A stretch of DNA of 64,000 nucleotides, taken from Flavobacteriaceae bacterium Ap0902. GTDB taxonomy: Bacteria > Bacteroidota > Bacteroidia > Flavobacteriales > Weeksellaceae. The DNA is taken from NCBI GenBank assembly GCA_009835005.1, contig WTFG01000008.1, positions 41,382-105,381 of the forward strand, read 5' to 3'. The notes below the pieces were generated by a model that saw only the letters and a list, made by a program, of their open reading frames with translations, was not told where the DNA came from and searched no databases. Every line of letters begins with the position of its first letter. Position 1 is the first letter of the stretch. The position numbers were made by a program, and so were the translations under genes. Below are positions 8,743 through 17,880 of the stretch, piece after piece.

Positions 8743-9039
8743 TTATATCAAGTTTTCTATATGATTCTCTAATTCTATTAATTTTGAAACGCCCAGACGG
8801 CGCCATTGCTCTACTCCATCTTTAAAAATAATGAGTGTTGGAACACTTTGAATCATATGTTTAGCCGCAAATTCTTTGTTCTTCTCAATATCTATTTTAA
8901 CTATCGTAATTTGATCGTCAAATTTTTCCTTGAGTTCATTTAAAATAGGTGTCATCATTTTGCATGGTTCACACCAATCTGCAAAAAAATCAACAACTAC
9001 TGGTTTGTTTCCGCTTAAAATATCCTGTAATGATGACAT
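8743..9039 (-). CDS. Thioredoxin with WCEPC active site
   Basis: A 98-residue single-domain thioredoxin fold. The redox motif is W22-C23-E24-P25-C26, where the common form is WCGPC; the cis-proline loop SVPTLIIF follows near residue 68. No signal peptide, so it should act in the cytoplasm as a protein disulfide reductant or as an acceptor for sulfurtransferases. The neighbours are a rhodanese upstream on the same strand and a sulfur carrier on the other side. Confidence 0.9.
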   Translation of the reverse strand: MSSLQDILSGNKPVVVDFFADWCEPCKMMTPILNELKEKFDDQITIVKIDIEKNKEFAAKHMIQSVPTLIIFKDGVEQWRRLGVSKLIELENHIENLI

Positions 9040-9214
9040 AATTTAAAATTTTTAAAATTATTATTAATCAAGTAATCATTTAAAAGCAATTAAGCTATCT
9101 CCTTTTTATTCTTAGATACAAAAATAATACAATTTTAACATTTATGCTTCTCTAAATCTTTTAATTATTTCTATGCAAACATAGAAAACCCATGTTCTCC
9201 ATAGAATTTCTAAT

Positions 9215-9496
9215 CTAAACTTTTTCTATAAATAATTCACTATTTTCTATGGCAGATTGTACTTCTTCCCATCCGCCACCACTTTCACAATCCAATCCGT
9301 GCCCTTTTAAATAATTGGTCACCACGATACTTCTATTTCCACTTTCACAACAGGTTAAAATAGGCTGTGACAAATGTTTAATTTCATCCAATCTAGAAAT
9401 TATCTCATCCAAGGGAATATTAATACTTCCTTCTACATGTTCTTCTAAAAACTCCCAATTGGCGCGCACGTCTATCAATGTTCTGAATATCTTCAT
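9215..9496 (-). CDS. Single-domain rhodanese-like protein
   Basis: A 93-residue rhodanese domain without signal peptide. It has TLIDVRANWEFLEEHVEGSINIPLDEI and the active loop CCESGNRS (C50 as catalytic cysteine, R55 closing the loop). Such small proteins carry sulfane sulfur as a persulfide. It lies between recN and the thioredoxin gene, on the same strand, with a 175-base gap to thioredoxin. Confidence 0.88.
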   Translation of the reverse strand: MKIFRTLIDVRANWEFLEEHVEGSINIPLDEIISRLDEIKHLSQPILTCCESGNRSIVVTNYLKGHGLDCESGGGWEEVQSAIENSELFIEKV

Positions 9497-9524
9497 ATAA
9501 ATTATTTTAAACTAATACTTTGAA

Positions 9525-11192
9525 TTAATCAGTAGTTACAGATATTTTCAACAACTCTTCTGCTTGTTTTTTAGCAGCATCTGTAATAATATATCCACTC
9601 ATGATTTGAGCCAACTCCTCAATTCTCTGTTGATGATTTAGATTGATAACAGAGGTAACTGTTGTATCGTCCTTTTTAGACTTAACCACTTTTAGGTGGG
9701 TCTGCCCATAAGCAGCTACTTGGGGTAAATGCGTAATGGAAATTACTTGCATGTGCTTGCCCATTCTATGCATTACAGCACCAATGCTACCAGCCACTTT
9801 TCCAGAAACACCCGTGTCTATCTCATCCAATATTAATGTAGGTAATTCTTTGTTTTTTGATACCGATTCTTTGATGGCAAGCATCAACCTAGAACGTTCC
9901 CCGCCAGAAGCCGATTTCTCTATCAAATTAAGAGGCATGCCTTTATTTGCAGTAAATAATAGCTGAATGTCCTCTTGACCAAAATTATTAAAAATATCGC
10001 TTTTTGTTAATCTAAACTTCAATTCGGCATCTGGCATGCCTAGTTCTTTTAGCGTTTTTGTAATCTCCTTTTCAATCGATGGGATTACCTCTAATCTCTT
10101 TTTACGAATTGATTGCGCAAGCGTATTTAATCGTTTTTCTAAATTGAAAACCTCATCCTCCAACCGTTGAATATCATCTTCTACAGAAAAACTTTTCTTT
10201 ATTTTAACAGCAATATCATCCCTAATTTTAATAAGCTCTGCTATATCTACTGCTTGATGTTTCTGTAAAAGGGTATGAAGTTGATTTAACTTGGCTTGTA
10301 CATCCATTAATCTATTGGGGTCAGCCTCTATATCCTCTAACTTAACTTGAATTTCCGATGTGATATCTATGGTTTCTATCAGAAGAGAATCAATTCTAGC
10401 TTTAAGATCAGAATTAGTTAAATATTCAGAGAATTGTTTAGCTTTTAATTGAACTTGTGCCATCAAATCCACTACGCCCAATTCCTCTGCATTCAAAATT
10501 TGAAATGCCTCTGATAAACGCATAGCAGTCTCTTCTGCATTTTCTAATAAACGCTGTTCATTTTCTAATTCTTCTAGTGAAAAATCCTCCAGGTTAGCTT
10601 CCAAGAGTTCATTATGCAAAAATTCATTATAATCCAACTCTTTTTGGTAAGTTGATTTCTCCCTTTCTAGTTTTTTTTTATCAGCCAAAGTAGCATGATA
10701 TACCTCTAACAAATTTCTAAAATATTCTATTTCTGCTTGCTGACCCGCAACTGCATCCACCCATTGAAATTGAAAAGAAGGGTTTAATAAATCTGCTGTT
10801 TCAAATTGAGAATGAACATCGATAAGCTTAGAACTTAAAGTAGACAAAACATTCAATTTCGTAGGCACGTCATTCACAAAAGCTCTAGATTTCCCAGAAG
10901 GTAAAATTTCTCTTCTAAAAATGGTTAAATCCTCATAGTCCAAATCATTCGTCTCAAAATAATCTTCTAAATTTAGATTTGTAATATCAAAGGTTGCTTC
11001 TATAACACATTTCTTTTCTTTATCTTTTATAGCATGGAGATCTGCTCTTTCACCCAATACTAGTTTTAATGCTCCTAATAAAATAGATTTACCAGCACCT
11101 GTTTCTCCAGTAATTGTGGTTAAACCAGAATTAAAATTTAATTCTAGTTGCTTTATCAGGGCATAATTAGATATAAATAGATTTATTAACAT
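9525..11192 (-). CDS. recN: DNA repair protein RecN
   Basis: A 555-residue SMC-like ATPase for double-strand break repair. The Walker A motif GETGAGKS is at residues 29-36; the middle is a long coiled coil (about 155-360); the C-terminal half has SGGERSRLMLAIK (ABC signature) and the Walker B LILDEIDTGVSGKVAG followed by the ITHLPQVA switch histidine. Full length for the family. It is the last gene of the conserved dapA-bamD-rpoZ-coaBC-DUF4835-recN run, with its ATG immediately after the stop of the DUF4835 gene. Confidence 0.96.
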   Translation of the reverse strand: MLINLFISNYALIKQLELNFNSGLTTITGETGAGKSILLGALKLVLGERADLHAIKDKEKKCVIEATFDITNLNLEDYFETNDLDYEDLTIFRREILPSGKSRAFVNDVPTKLNVLSTLSSKLIDVHSQFETADLLNPSFQFQWVDAVAGQQAEIEYFRNLLEVYHATLADKKKLEREKSTYQKELDYNEFLHNELLEANLEDFSLEELENEQRLLENAEETAMRLSEAFQILNAEELGVVDLMAQVQLKAKQFSEYLTNSDLKARIDSLLIETIDITSEIQVKLEDIEADPNRLMDVQAKLNQLHTLLQKHQAVDIAELIKIRDDIAVKIKKSFSVEDDIQRLEDEVFNLEKRLNTLAQSIRKKRLEVIPSIEKEITKTLKELGMPDAELKFRLTKSDIFNNFGQEDIQLLFTANKGMPLNLIEKSASGGERSRLMLAIKESVSKNKELPTLILDEIDTGVSGKVAGSIGAVMHRMGKHMQVISITHLPQVAAYGQTHLKVVKSKKDDTTVTSVINLNHQQRIEELAQIMSGYIITDAAKKQAEELLKISVTTD

Positions 11193-12098
11193 TTATTTTT
11201 CTATCTGATTCCATTTATTTGAGCTGGTGGGTGCTATATCATTCAGTAATGTTTTTAATTTAGTTAACTGCGTTGTTGTAGGTGTACCCCCAGAAAAAAT
11301 TTGAGCAATTTCACTCTTCTTAGTTTGAATAAATATATCTAATGGATAATTTTGTGCATAATTGTTACTTTTTTTATAATAATCTAATTCCATCAATGCT
11401 TTAGCAATTGTATTCTTTGCATTCAATTCATTCTTTTGCATTTGGTCTAATCCCAATCTATGATAACTATAGGTAATGCCCCTAAGTTTTCTATTTTCTG
11501 CACTCAAGATTTCATTAATTAAAGAGGTTCTAGTTCTAGGACCAGACATCGTAGACCATCCTGCAAAACTAGATGTTTGGGCGTTAGATGCCACTTGTTG
11601 TGCAATTTCAAAGTATGGCGTACCCCCCTCATTTAAAAAGGTATCTGCATCATAGCCCAGCACCAAATAGATATAAAAGCCAATAACGTCTGTTAGATTT
11701 TTATTACTAAATTTTCTTTCGTTAAAAATTAATTGCTCAAAGTTGGTATATGAAAAACTAAAATTATCATCATTTAGATTAATAACAGGACTGTAATAAT
11801 TAGAATTAAAAACAGGGCGTCTACTCTGCACTAATAAGGATGCACCATAATTATTGGTTCCTTGTATTTCATTAATTACAATCGTAAAATTACTCTCTAT
11901 TCTCTCATGTGGTTTGTAGACTTTGTCCGTCCATTTAGTCGTGTTAATAAAATCTTTTAAACTCTTCTCCAGATTTTGGAAAACCGTTGTATTAGATCCT
12001 TGTACATTAGAATAATCTACTTTAACCTCTGCCATAAACTCTTGTGCAAGACTCATGGTTGTGGTCAGCATTAGTATAATGTATAATAAATGTTTCAT
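11193..12098 (-). CDS. DUF4835 family secreted protein
   Basis: A 301-residue protein with a signal peptide (MKHLLYIILMLTTTMSLAQ, cleavage after LAQ). The body matches the DUF4835 family seen in Bacteroidota between coaBC and recN: QEFMAEVKVDYSNVQGSN at the start and FSYTNFEQLIFNERKF and YIYLVLGYDADTF in the middle. Periplasmic or outer-membrane associated; molecular role unknown. It abuts both neighbours with no spacing, so it is cotranscribed and probably translationally coupled. Confidence 0.88.
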   Translation of the reverse strand: MKHLLYIILMLTTTMSLAQEFMAEVKVDYSNVQGSNTTVFQNLEKSLKDFINTTKWTDKVYKPHERIESNFTIVINEIQGTNNYGASLLVQSRRPVFNSNYYSPVINLNDDNFSFSYTNFEQLIFNERKFSNKNLTDVIGFYIYLVLGYDADTFLNEGGTPYFEIAQQVASNAQTSSFAGWSTMSGPRTRTSLINEILSAENRKLRGITYSYHRLGLDQMQKNELNAKNTIAKALMELDYYKKSNNYAQNYPLDIFIQTKKSEIAQIFSGGTPTTTQLTKLKTLLNDIAPTSSNKWNQIEK

Positions 12099-13298
12099 TT
12101 AATTAATCTTTTCTGCAATATAATTTAAAATATCTTTGGCCACCCCTTCTTTTGATTTCGCAGCAAATTGCTGTGGTTGATCTTCTTGGGTAATAAAAGT
12201 TACCTTGTTGGTGTCTTTCCCAAAGCCTGCCTCAGCATCTTCCAGGGTATTTAAAACGATTAAATCCACATTCTTGCGCTTTAATTTAGATTTTGCATTT
12301 TCTATAGCATTTTGTGTTTCCAATGCAAAGCCCACTATGAATTTCTTCCTTTTTATATGACCTAAAGTATGAAGAATATCTGGATTTTTAACGAGTTTTA
12401 TGGTCATTTCGTCTAAATCCTTTTTGATTTTTTGATCTGCTATATCCTGAGGACGATAATCTGAAACAGCAGCAGACATAATCACCACATCCGATTCGTC
12501 AAAGTTATTTTGCATGGCGTCCAGCATTTCCAAAGCAGAAGTCACGTCAATCCTTTGTATAGGAAAACCTTCTACAGATTGACTAGAAGGGCCAGAAACC
12601 AAAATCACCTCCGCTCCCATGTTGCTTGCAGCTTTGGCTAGTTCAAAGCCCATTTTGCCAGAAGAGTGATTCCCGATAAACCTCACAGGATCTATAGACT
12701 CATACGTTGGCCCTGCAGATATTAGAAGTTTTTTACCTTGCAATTTGAGAGAACTAGATAAATAGGCTCTTAGGAATTCAACTATATTTTCTGGTTCTTC
12801 CATTCTGCCTTGTCCACTAAGACCACTGGCTAACTCACCACTTGTCGCAGGAATTATAATATTCCCATACGTTTGGATCAATTCCAAATTTCTTTGCGTA
12901 GTGGGATGTTGATACATATCCAAATCCATGGCAGGTGCTACTATGACAGGGCACTTTGCAGATAAATAAGTGCCAAGAACTAGATTATCACAATAGCCCG
13001 TGGCCATGCTAGACAAAGTTCTAGCTGTAAGTGGCGCAATCAACATTATATCTGCCCACAAACCATATTCCACATGATTATTCCATGTTCCATCTGCCTT
13101 ATTAAATTCATAGGCTATGGTGTTTTTAGAAAGTGTTGACAATGTTAAAGGCGAAACAAATGCAGTAGCGTCTGGCGTCAAAATAACTTTTACCTCCGCT
13201 CCTTCTTTGATTAATAATCTAATCAGGAAAGTGGTCTTATAGGCAGCAATTCCAGCGGTAATAGCAACCAATATTTTTTTATCTTTAAATACAGACAA
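12099..13298 (-). CDS. coaBC: Bifunctional phosphopantothenoylcysteine decarboxylase / phosphopantothenate-cysteine ligase
   Basis: A 399-residue fusion for two steps of coenzyme A synthesis. Residues 1-180 are the flavin-dependent CoaC part (VAITAGIAAYKTTFLIRLL, NNHVEYGLWADIMLIAPLTA with the catalytic His, and SGELASGLSGQGRM). Residues 190-399 are CoaB (ISAGPTYESIDPVRFIGN, NHSSGKMGFELA, SAAVSDYRP). The position of the E. coli CoaC cysteine near the ASG motif is occupied by serine here; I have not checked whether this is general in the phylum. It sits between rpoZ and DUF4835 in the conserved operon. Confidence 0.95.
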   Translation of the reverse strand: MSVFKDKKILVAITAGIAAYKTTFLIRLLIKEGAEVKVILTPDATAFVSPLTLSTLSKNTIAYEFNKADGTWNNHVEYGLWADIMLIAPLTARTLSSMATGYCDNLVLGTYLSAKCPVIVAPAMDLDMYQHPTTQRNLELIQTYGNIIIPATSGELASGLSGQGRMEEPENIVEFLRAYLSSSLKLQGKKLLISAGPTYESIDPVRFIGNHSSGKMGFELAKAASNMGAEVILVSGPSSQSVEGFPIQRIDVTSALEMLDAMQNNFDESDVVIMSAAVSDYRPQDIADQKIKKDLDEMTIKLVKNPDILHTLGHIKRKKFIVGFALETQNAIENAKSKLKRKNVDLIVLNTLEDAEAGFGKDTNKVTFITQEDQPQQFAAKSKEGVAKDILNYIAEKIN

Positions 13299-13318
13299 TT
13301 TCTTTAATTTAAATGAGT

Positions 13319-13339
13319 AAGCCGCAATAGATGCGGCTT
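13319..13339 (-). terminator. GC-rich hairpin between rpoZ and coaBC
   Basis: Inverted repeat AAGCCGCA-N5-TGCGGCTT directly after the rpoZ stop. A T-run follows on the plus strand but not in the direction of rpoZ transcription, so it may be an RNA-stabilising or attenuating hairpin rather than a terminator. Confidence 0.4.
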
Positions 13340-13348
13340 TAATTATTT

Positions 13349-13678
13349 TTAATTATTTTCTTCCACTTCTGGTTTTCTATAATAAATCTCTCCGTCTAAC
13401 CATTCCTTCACAGCTATGGCCGTAGGCTTTGGTAATCTTTCATAAAATTTAGAAACCTCTATCTGCTCACGGTTTTCAAAAACCTCATCCAATGAATCTG
13501 AATGGGCTGCGAATTCATCTAGTTTTTCTAAAAGTTCTGTTTTAAGTTCTGCTTTAATTTGCTCTGCACGTTTACCCATAATAGCAATCGCCTCATAAAT
13601 GTTGCCAGTTGGCTTTTGAATGATGTCACGATTATAAGTTCTTGTGGTAATTTCTGCTTCTACGTTTTTATATTCCAT
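13349..13678 (-). CDS. rpoZ: DNA-directed RNA polymerase omega subunit (Bacteroidota form)
   Basis: A 109-residue omega/Rpb6-like protein. The conserved core is TGNIYEAIAIMGKRAEQI near residues 25-42, followed by a Bacteroidota-type extension with KFYERLPKPTAIAVKEWLDGEIYYRKP. Omega assists assembly and stability of RNA polymerase by clamping the beta-prime subunit. It lies 14 bases after bamD in the conserved operon. Confidence 0.9.
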   Translation of the reverse strand: MEYKNVEAEITTRTYNRDIIQKPTGNIYEAIAIMGKRAEQIKAELKTELLEKLDEFAAHSDSLDEVFENREQIEVSKFYERLPKPTAIAVKEWLDGEIYYRKPEVEENN

Positions 13679-13692
13679 GGTAATTTAAATTC

Positions 13693-14541
13693 TTAATTAA
13701 TTTGATTGTTTTGCTCGTTTCGCTCTTCAATTTCTGCCTGTAATTTTTGATGAGCCTGAATTTCCCTATTGATTCTATCGCTCCAATCATTTGCTTCATC
13801 TAAATAAGATGACTCTGGAAAAGTTTTAACAAATAATCTATAGGTTGTTGCAGCATCTTTTAATCTATTCTCTTTCTTATCATAGACACTTTGAATTCCT
13901 AATTCTGCCCGTGAACGTAATAAATAAATAAACGCCTCTTCTCTTAAATAAGAATCTGGAAAGTCATCCATGAAATTAGCAAAAGAAACAGTTGCTGCTT
14001 TGTACTTCAATGTATTATAATATGATTTAGCAATCTCAAATGCTTTTCTTTCCAACTTTTTTTGAAGCTCATCAATATACCCATTAACGGTTTCAACCCT
14101 TTCTGATTCTGGATAAGTATCTATAAAATTTTGCAACTCTCTAAGCGCCTCATACGTATTAGACTGATCTAGATTATAATCTGGAGACCCCTGATAATAA
14201 CTAAAAGCAGACATATATAAAGCTTCCTCTGCCACAGGAGAATTATTGAATGATAAATAAAAATTCTTGAACTGCTTAGCTGCTAGTTCATAGTTTTTAT
14301 CATAAAAATTAGCATAAGCACTATTTAATGCAATCCTCTCTGACTCCTCTTTCCCAGCATAAGAAGGTGCTGCTTTTCTATATAATTCTATCGCATAGGC
14401 CCATTTCTCTTGTTCGTACAAATTATCTGCACTATTCAAAATAAAAGCTGGGTCTTTACTCTTCATTCCTTTTTCATAGGTCCTGTTACAAGACACAAGA
14501 AAAAGCGTTAGGAATATTCCAATTATCACATTTTTAATCAT
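13693..14541 (-). CDS. bamD: Outer membrane assembly lipoprotein BamD
   Basis: A 282-residue lipoprotein (signal ending LVSC, Cys about residue 18) with tandem TPR-like repeats: DNLYEQEKWAYAIELYRKA, YANFYDKNYELAAKQFKNF, ESERVETVNGYIDEL and TYRLFVKTFPESSYLDEA. BamD is the essential TPR component of the BAM complex that inserts beta-barrel proteins into the outer membrane. The Lys/Glu-rich tail is typical of the phylum. It lies between dapA and rpoZ. Confidence 0.92.
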   Translation of the reverse strand: MIKNVIIGIFLTLFLVSCNRTYEKGMKSKDPAFILNSADNLYEQEKWAYAIELYRKAAPSYAGKEESERIALNSAYANFYDKNYELAAKQFKNFYLSFNNSPVAEEALYMSAFSYYQGSPDYNLDQSNTYEALRELQNFIDTYPESERVETVNGYIDELQKKLERKAFEIAKSYYNTLKYKAATVSFANFMDDFPDSYLREEAFIYLLRSRAELGIQSVYDKKENRLKDAATTYRLFVKTFPESSYLDEANDWSDRINREIQAHQKLQAEIEERNEQNNQIN

Positions 14542-14577
14542 TCTGCAAAAATAAGATTTTTTAAGAGAACTAAAACT

Positions 14578-15456
14578 TTATTTTGTTTGTGCATAAAGTC
14601 TTTCTATTTGTTGAGTTAGATGATCTGTTGCTTTTACTAACGGTAATCTAGTGGTTCTAGTACATACCTCTTGGATTTCTAATAATGCTTTAATTCCTAC
14701 AGGATTACCCTCTATATAGATAGAACGTATTAAATCCATCAATCTGTAATGAATCTCATAAGCTGCATCCACTTTTCTATCCAATGCCAATCTAATCATT
14801 TCTGAATAAGCTGGAATAGCCTGGCCGATCACAGAAATCACGCCATCCCCTCCAGCTAAAGTCATAGGCAATGCAAATTCATCATCCCCAGACAGTACAG
14901 AAAATCCCTCTGGCTTATTTTTAATGATTTCCGTAGATTGTACAAAGCTAGGAGAAGCTTCTTTAATCGCTACAATATTCTCAAAATCCTGAGCTAACCT
15001 GATCGTTGTTTCTGGCAACATATTAGAAGCTGTTCTACTGGGTACATTATATAAAATAATGCTCTTATCTGTGCTTTCAGAAATAGCCTTAAAGTGTTGG
15101 TATATGCCTTCTTGTGTCGGTTTATTATAAGCAGGAGATACGGACAATACCGCATCAAAATCATTTAAATCAAACGATGCTATTTGTTTACTCACCTTTC
15201 TTGTATCATTCCCTCCGATTCCAATCACCATAGGAACACGGCTGTTATTTACTTCTTTAATCTTGTCTATGGCCTTGATCTTCTCATCTGCATCTAGTGT
15301 AGCAGACTCTGCAGTAGTACCCATTAAAACCAAAAACTCTACACCACCATCTATGCTATGGTTTACCAGATTTTCTATGCCTTTTAAATCAACTTCTTTA
15401 TCCGCATTGAAGGGGGTTACCAATGCTACACCTGTCCCTTTAAATTTATGAATCAC
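14578..15456 (-). CDS. dapA: 4-hydroxy-tetrahydrodipicolinate synthase
   Basis: A 292-residue class I aldolase of lysine and diaminopimelate synthesis, condensing pyruvate with aspartate semialdehyde. Seen: GTGVALVTPFN at the start, GTTAESATL, IGIGGNDT, LYNVPSRT with the catalytic Tyr near 135, and IVAIKEAS with the Schiff-base Lys near 162, then LSGDDEFALPMTLAGGDGVISV. The product feeds peptidoglycan. It is the first gene of the recN operon; the promoter must lie in 15457-15637, which is shared with the divergent nucleotidase genes. Confidence 0.95.
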   Translation of the reverse strand: MIHKFKGTGVALVTPFNADKEVDLKGIENLVNHSIDGGVEFLVLMGTTAESATLDADEKIKAIDKIKEVNNSRVPMVIGIGGNDTRKVSKQIASFDLNDFDAVLSVSPAYNKPTQEGIYQHFKAISESTDKSIILYNVPSRTASNMLPETTIRLAQDFENIVAIKEASPSFVQSTEIIKNKPEGFSVLSGDDEFALPMTLAGGDGVISVIGQAIPAYSEMIRLALDRKVDAAYEIHYRLMDLIRSIYIEGNPVGIKALLEIQEVCTRTTRLPLVKATDHLTQQIERLYAQTK

Positions 15457-15637
15457 TTCTTGTAATATATTGAGTTATAAGGTAACAAATTTAGTCAATT
15501 TTAGCTAATGTTTACGGCTTTGATTTTATTAAAGTATTGCCAAATTAAACATTGAACCTTCTAAATCACCATAATATTGTTAATTTTAGCCAGACTCATA
15601 TAGCCTATGTATATTTGTATTATATAATTAAATTTTT

Positions 15638-16384
15638 ATGAAATTTAAACAATTAGTTGCCATTGGTATTATTACAAGTATTATGTTGGCTTGTAAGACA
15701 CCGCTCACGGTTCAAAGAATAGAACAGCATAATTTTTCCATATCAGATTCTATTCCAGAAAAACAAGAAATTTCTGATCTTATAAGACCTTATAAAATAG
15801 AATTAGACCAAAAAATGAATCAGATTTTAGCTTATAATCCTATCACTCTAGATAAAAATGGAGCGGATTTTACCTTGGGAATTTTTGTGACTGATTTAAT
15901 GTTGAAAGAGGTTAATGATAGATATCGCAAAATACATCCAGGAGAACGAGTAGATGCGGTATTAATGAATACAGGAGGGTTGCGAAGAACTTTTACGCCA
16001 GGGGATTTAACTGTTCGCTCTATCTATGAGCTCATGCCTTTTGAGAATGAGGTGGTGGTAGTTACGCTAACCGCAGACAAATTTGAGGAGATGGTGCGGT
16101 TTTTACAGAAATCAGATAGAAATCACCCAATTGCAGGCTTTTCTTTTAATAAGAATCAAGAGGTTCTGAATATATTGATTAATGGCAAACCTTTAGATCC
16201 TAATAAAACCTATCGTGTAGTCACCAATGATTATCTACAAAAAGGCGGAGATGATATGGACTTTTTTAAGAATGCGGTGAACACAGAATACTTTGATTTA
16301 AAGATTAGAGATTTATTTATAGAAAGTTTGCAACAAATAGATACAATTAAAATCAATAAGAATCCACGTTACATTTTAAATTAA
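15638..16384 (+). CDS. 5'-nucleotidase C-terminal domain lipoprotein
   Basis: A 248-residue lipoprotein (signal with lipobox MLAC, Cys about residue 19). The mature part is only the substrate-specificity domain of UshA-type 5'-nucleotidases: NTGGLRRTFTPGDLTVRSIYELMPFENEVVVVTL, marked here by its middle (GDLTVRSIYELMPFEN), then KTYRVVTNDYLQKGGDDMDFF. The metallophosphatase domain is missing but is encoded by the next gene, five bases downstream. A -7 box TATATTTG is at 15610-15617. The two products very probably act together in the periplasm. Confidence 0.88.
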   Translation: MKFKQLVAIGIITSIMLACKTPLTVQRIEQHNFSISDSIPEKQEISDLIRPYKIELDQKMNQILAYNPITLDKNGADFTLGIFVTDLMLKEVNDRYRKIHPGERVDAVLMNTGGLRRTFTPGDLTVRSIYELMPFENEVVVVTLTADKFEEMVRFLQKSDRNHPIAGFSFNKNQEVLNILINGKPLDPNKTYRVVTNDYLQKGGDDMDFFKNAVNTEYFDLKIRDLFIESLQQIDTIKINKNPRYILN

Positions 16385-16389
16385 ATCGC

Positions 16390-17316
16390 ATGAATCGCAG
16401 ATCTTTTATACAAAAATCAGCCGCTGCCACAGCATTTACAGCCCTTCCAGCAGTATCTATGCTTGGAAAAGAAAACACCAAGAAAATCACCATCCTGCAT
16501 ACCAATGATCAACACAGTAGAATAGAACCATTTGAAGTTTCAGATAACAATAGATATTCTAATAAAGGTGGTTTTGCAAGAAGAGCAAGCTTGATTGATT
16601 ATATCAGACAACAAGAAAATGATGTATTGCTATTAGATGCAGGAGATATATTCCAAGGCACACCATATTTCAACTTCTATGGTGGGGAATTAGAATTTAA
16701 ATTGATGTCCAAAATGAATTATGATGTGGCAACTATTGGAAATCACGACTTTGATAACGGTTTAGAAGGTCTCCAAAATCAATTACCCCATGCCAGTTTT
16801 GATTTTGTTTGTGCTAATTATAACTTTACTAATACTGCTTTAGAAGGACAATTCAAACCTTATAAAATCATTGAGAAAAACGGTATAAGAATCGGGATTT
16901 TCGGTTTGGGAATAGAATTAGATGGTTTGGTTTCCAAAAGTTTATATAAAGAAACTAAATATCTAGATCCTGTTGAAATCACCCAAGGCATTACTACAGA
17001 GTTAAAAAATAAAAAGTGCGATTTAATCATTTGCTTGTCACATTTAGGATTTGAATATAAAAATGAGGATAAAATTTCTGATATGGTTTTAGCCCAAAAA
17101 ACCAAAGATATAGACCTGATTATTGGAGGGCATACGCATACATTCCTACCAGCGCCTGTAGAAGAAAAAAATGCAGAAGGCAAAACTGTCTTAATTAACC
17201 AAGTAGGCTGGGCTGGATTGTATTTAGGTAGAATTGATTTCTATTTAGATCCATATACTCAGCAGAAATCCTATGCCTACAACACTATGCCCATAGAAGC
17301 TAATCATATCACTTAA
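16390..17316 (+). CDS. 5'-nucleotidase N-terminal metallophosphatase domain protein, Tat signal
   Basis: A 308-residue protein with a twin-arginine signal (NRRSFIQKSAAATAFTALPAV), then a calcineurin-like phosphoesterase domain: ILHTNDQHSRIEPF, LLDAGDIFQGTPYFN, TIGNHDFDNG, CLSHLG and IGGHTHTF, which supply the two-metal site residues. The nucleotide-binding C-terminal domain is absent and is supplied by the preceding lipoprotein gene. Folded export through Tat fits a metal-loaded enzyme; a TatA gene is in this window at 52144-52440. Expected to hydrolyse nucleotides or UDP-sugars in the periplasm. Confidence 0.9.
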   Translation: MNRRSFIQKSAAATAFTALPAVSMLGKENTKKITILHTNDQHSRIEPFEVSDNNRYSNKGGFARRASLIDYIRQQENDVLLLDAGDIFQGTPYFNFYGGELEFKLMSKMNYDVATIGNHDFDNGLEGLQNQLPHASFDFVCANYNFTNTALEGQFKPYKIIEKNGIRIGIFGLGIELDGLVSKSLYKETKYLDPVEITQGITTELKNKKCDLIICLSHLGFEYKNEDKISDMVLAQKTKDIDLIIGGHTHTFLPAPVEEKNAEGKTVLINQVGWAGLYLGRIDFYLDPYTQQKSYAYNTMPIEANHIT

Positions 17317-17327
17317 AAAAATTTAAT

Positions 17328-17816
17328 TTGAAGAAAAAAGTCCTATACTTGCACGGCCTGAACAGCCAATTACATGATGATCGTAGAGAAGTTTTAAAAA
17401 AATGTAATTTAGAAATCAAAGCACCTTTAATGGATTATGAAAATAATCCTGACGCTCTTTTTGATTTAATAGAAACCTTTGATTCTGATTTAATTATTGG
17501 TTCTAGTGCTGGTGGATTGATTGGCTATTATATTTCTGGACTCAAGCAAGTACCCGCCTTATTGTTTAATCCAGCGCTTCCACATAGAGATTATATCAAA
17601 GGGATTAAAAACTTACCAAAAAGAAAAGTATTACTGCATGTCACATTAGGCAGCAAGGATGAAGTGGTGAATCCTAGGGCGACAAAAAACTATCTGATTC
17701 ATAATGAAGGAATTCAATCTGTCCTGAAAATTCATTGGATAGAAAATTTAGAACATAGAATTCCAATTGACATCTTTGAATCTGAAGTTAAAAGTTTTTT
17801 AAAAAGTTTAAAATAA
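17328..17816 (+). CDS. YqiA-like alpha/beta-hydrolase (esterase)
   Basis: A 162-residue small alpha/beta-hydrolase. The frame starts with TTG at 17328 followed by AAG AAA AAA; no in-frame ATG gives a better N-terminus. VLYLHGLNSQ carries the oxyanion-hole segment, IIGSSAGGLIGYYIS the nucleophile Ser, and ENLEHRIP the catalytic His. Proteins of this type (UPF0227) have esterase activity on short acyl esters. It follows the split nucleotidase genes by 11 bases and is probably in the same transcript. Confidence 0.8.
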   Translation: MKKKVLYLHGLNSQLHDDRREVLKKCNLEIKAPLMDYENNPDALFDLIETFDSDLIIGSSAGGLIGYYISGLKQVPALLFNPALPHRDYIKGIKNLPKRKVLLHVTLGSKDEVVNPRATKNYLIHNEGIQSVLKIHWIENLEHRIPIDIFESEVKSFLKSLK

Positions 17817-17880
17817 AAAACTACTCTAGAATTCTACATAAATCCCAAAGTAGCTTGATTAACAAAAATTACAGTAAAAA

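Noticed and set aside
8561..8806. An 81-codon frame on the minus strand spanning the spacer after thioredoxin
   Set aside because: It starts within thioredoxin in another frame; the downstream part has no family similarity I can name and no start of its own.
12099..13298. Serine in place of the catalytic cysteine in CoaC as a sign of inactivity
   Set aside because: The rest of the active site is intact and the gene is in its conserved operon; the substitution may be normal in the phylum and cannot be judged without an alignment.
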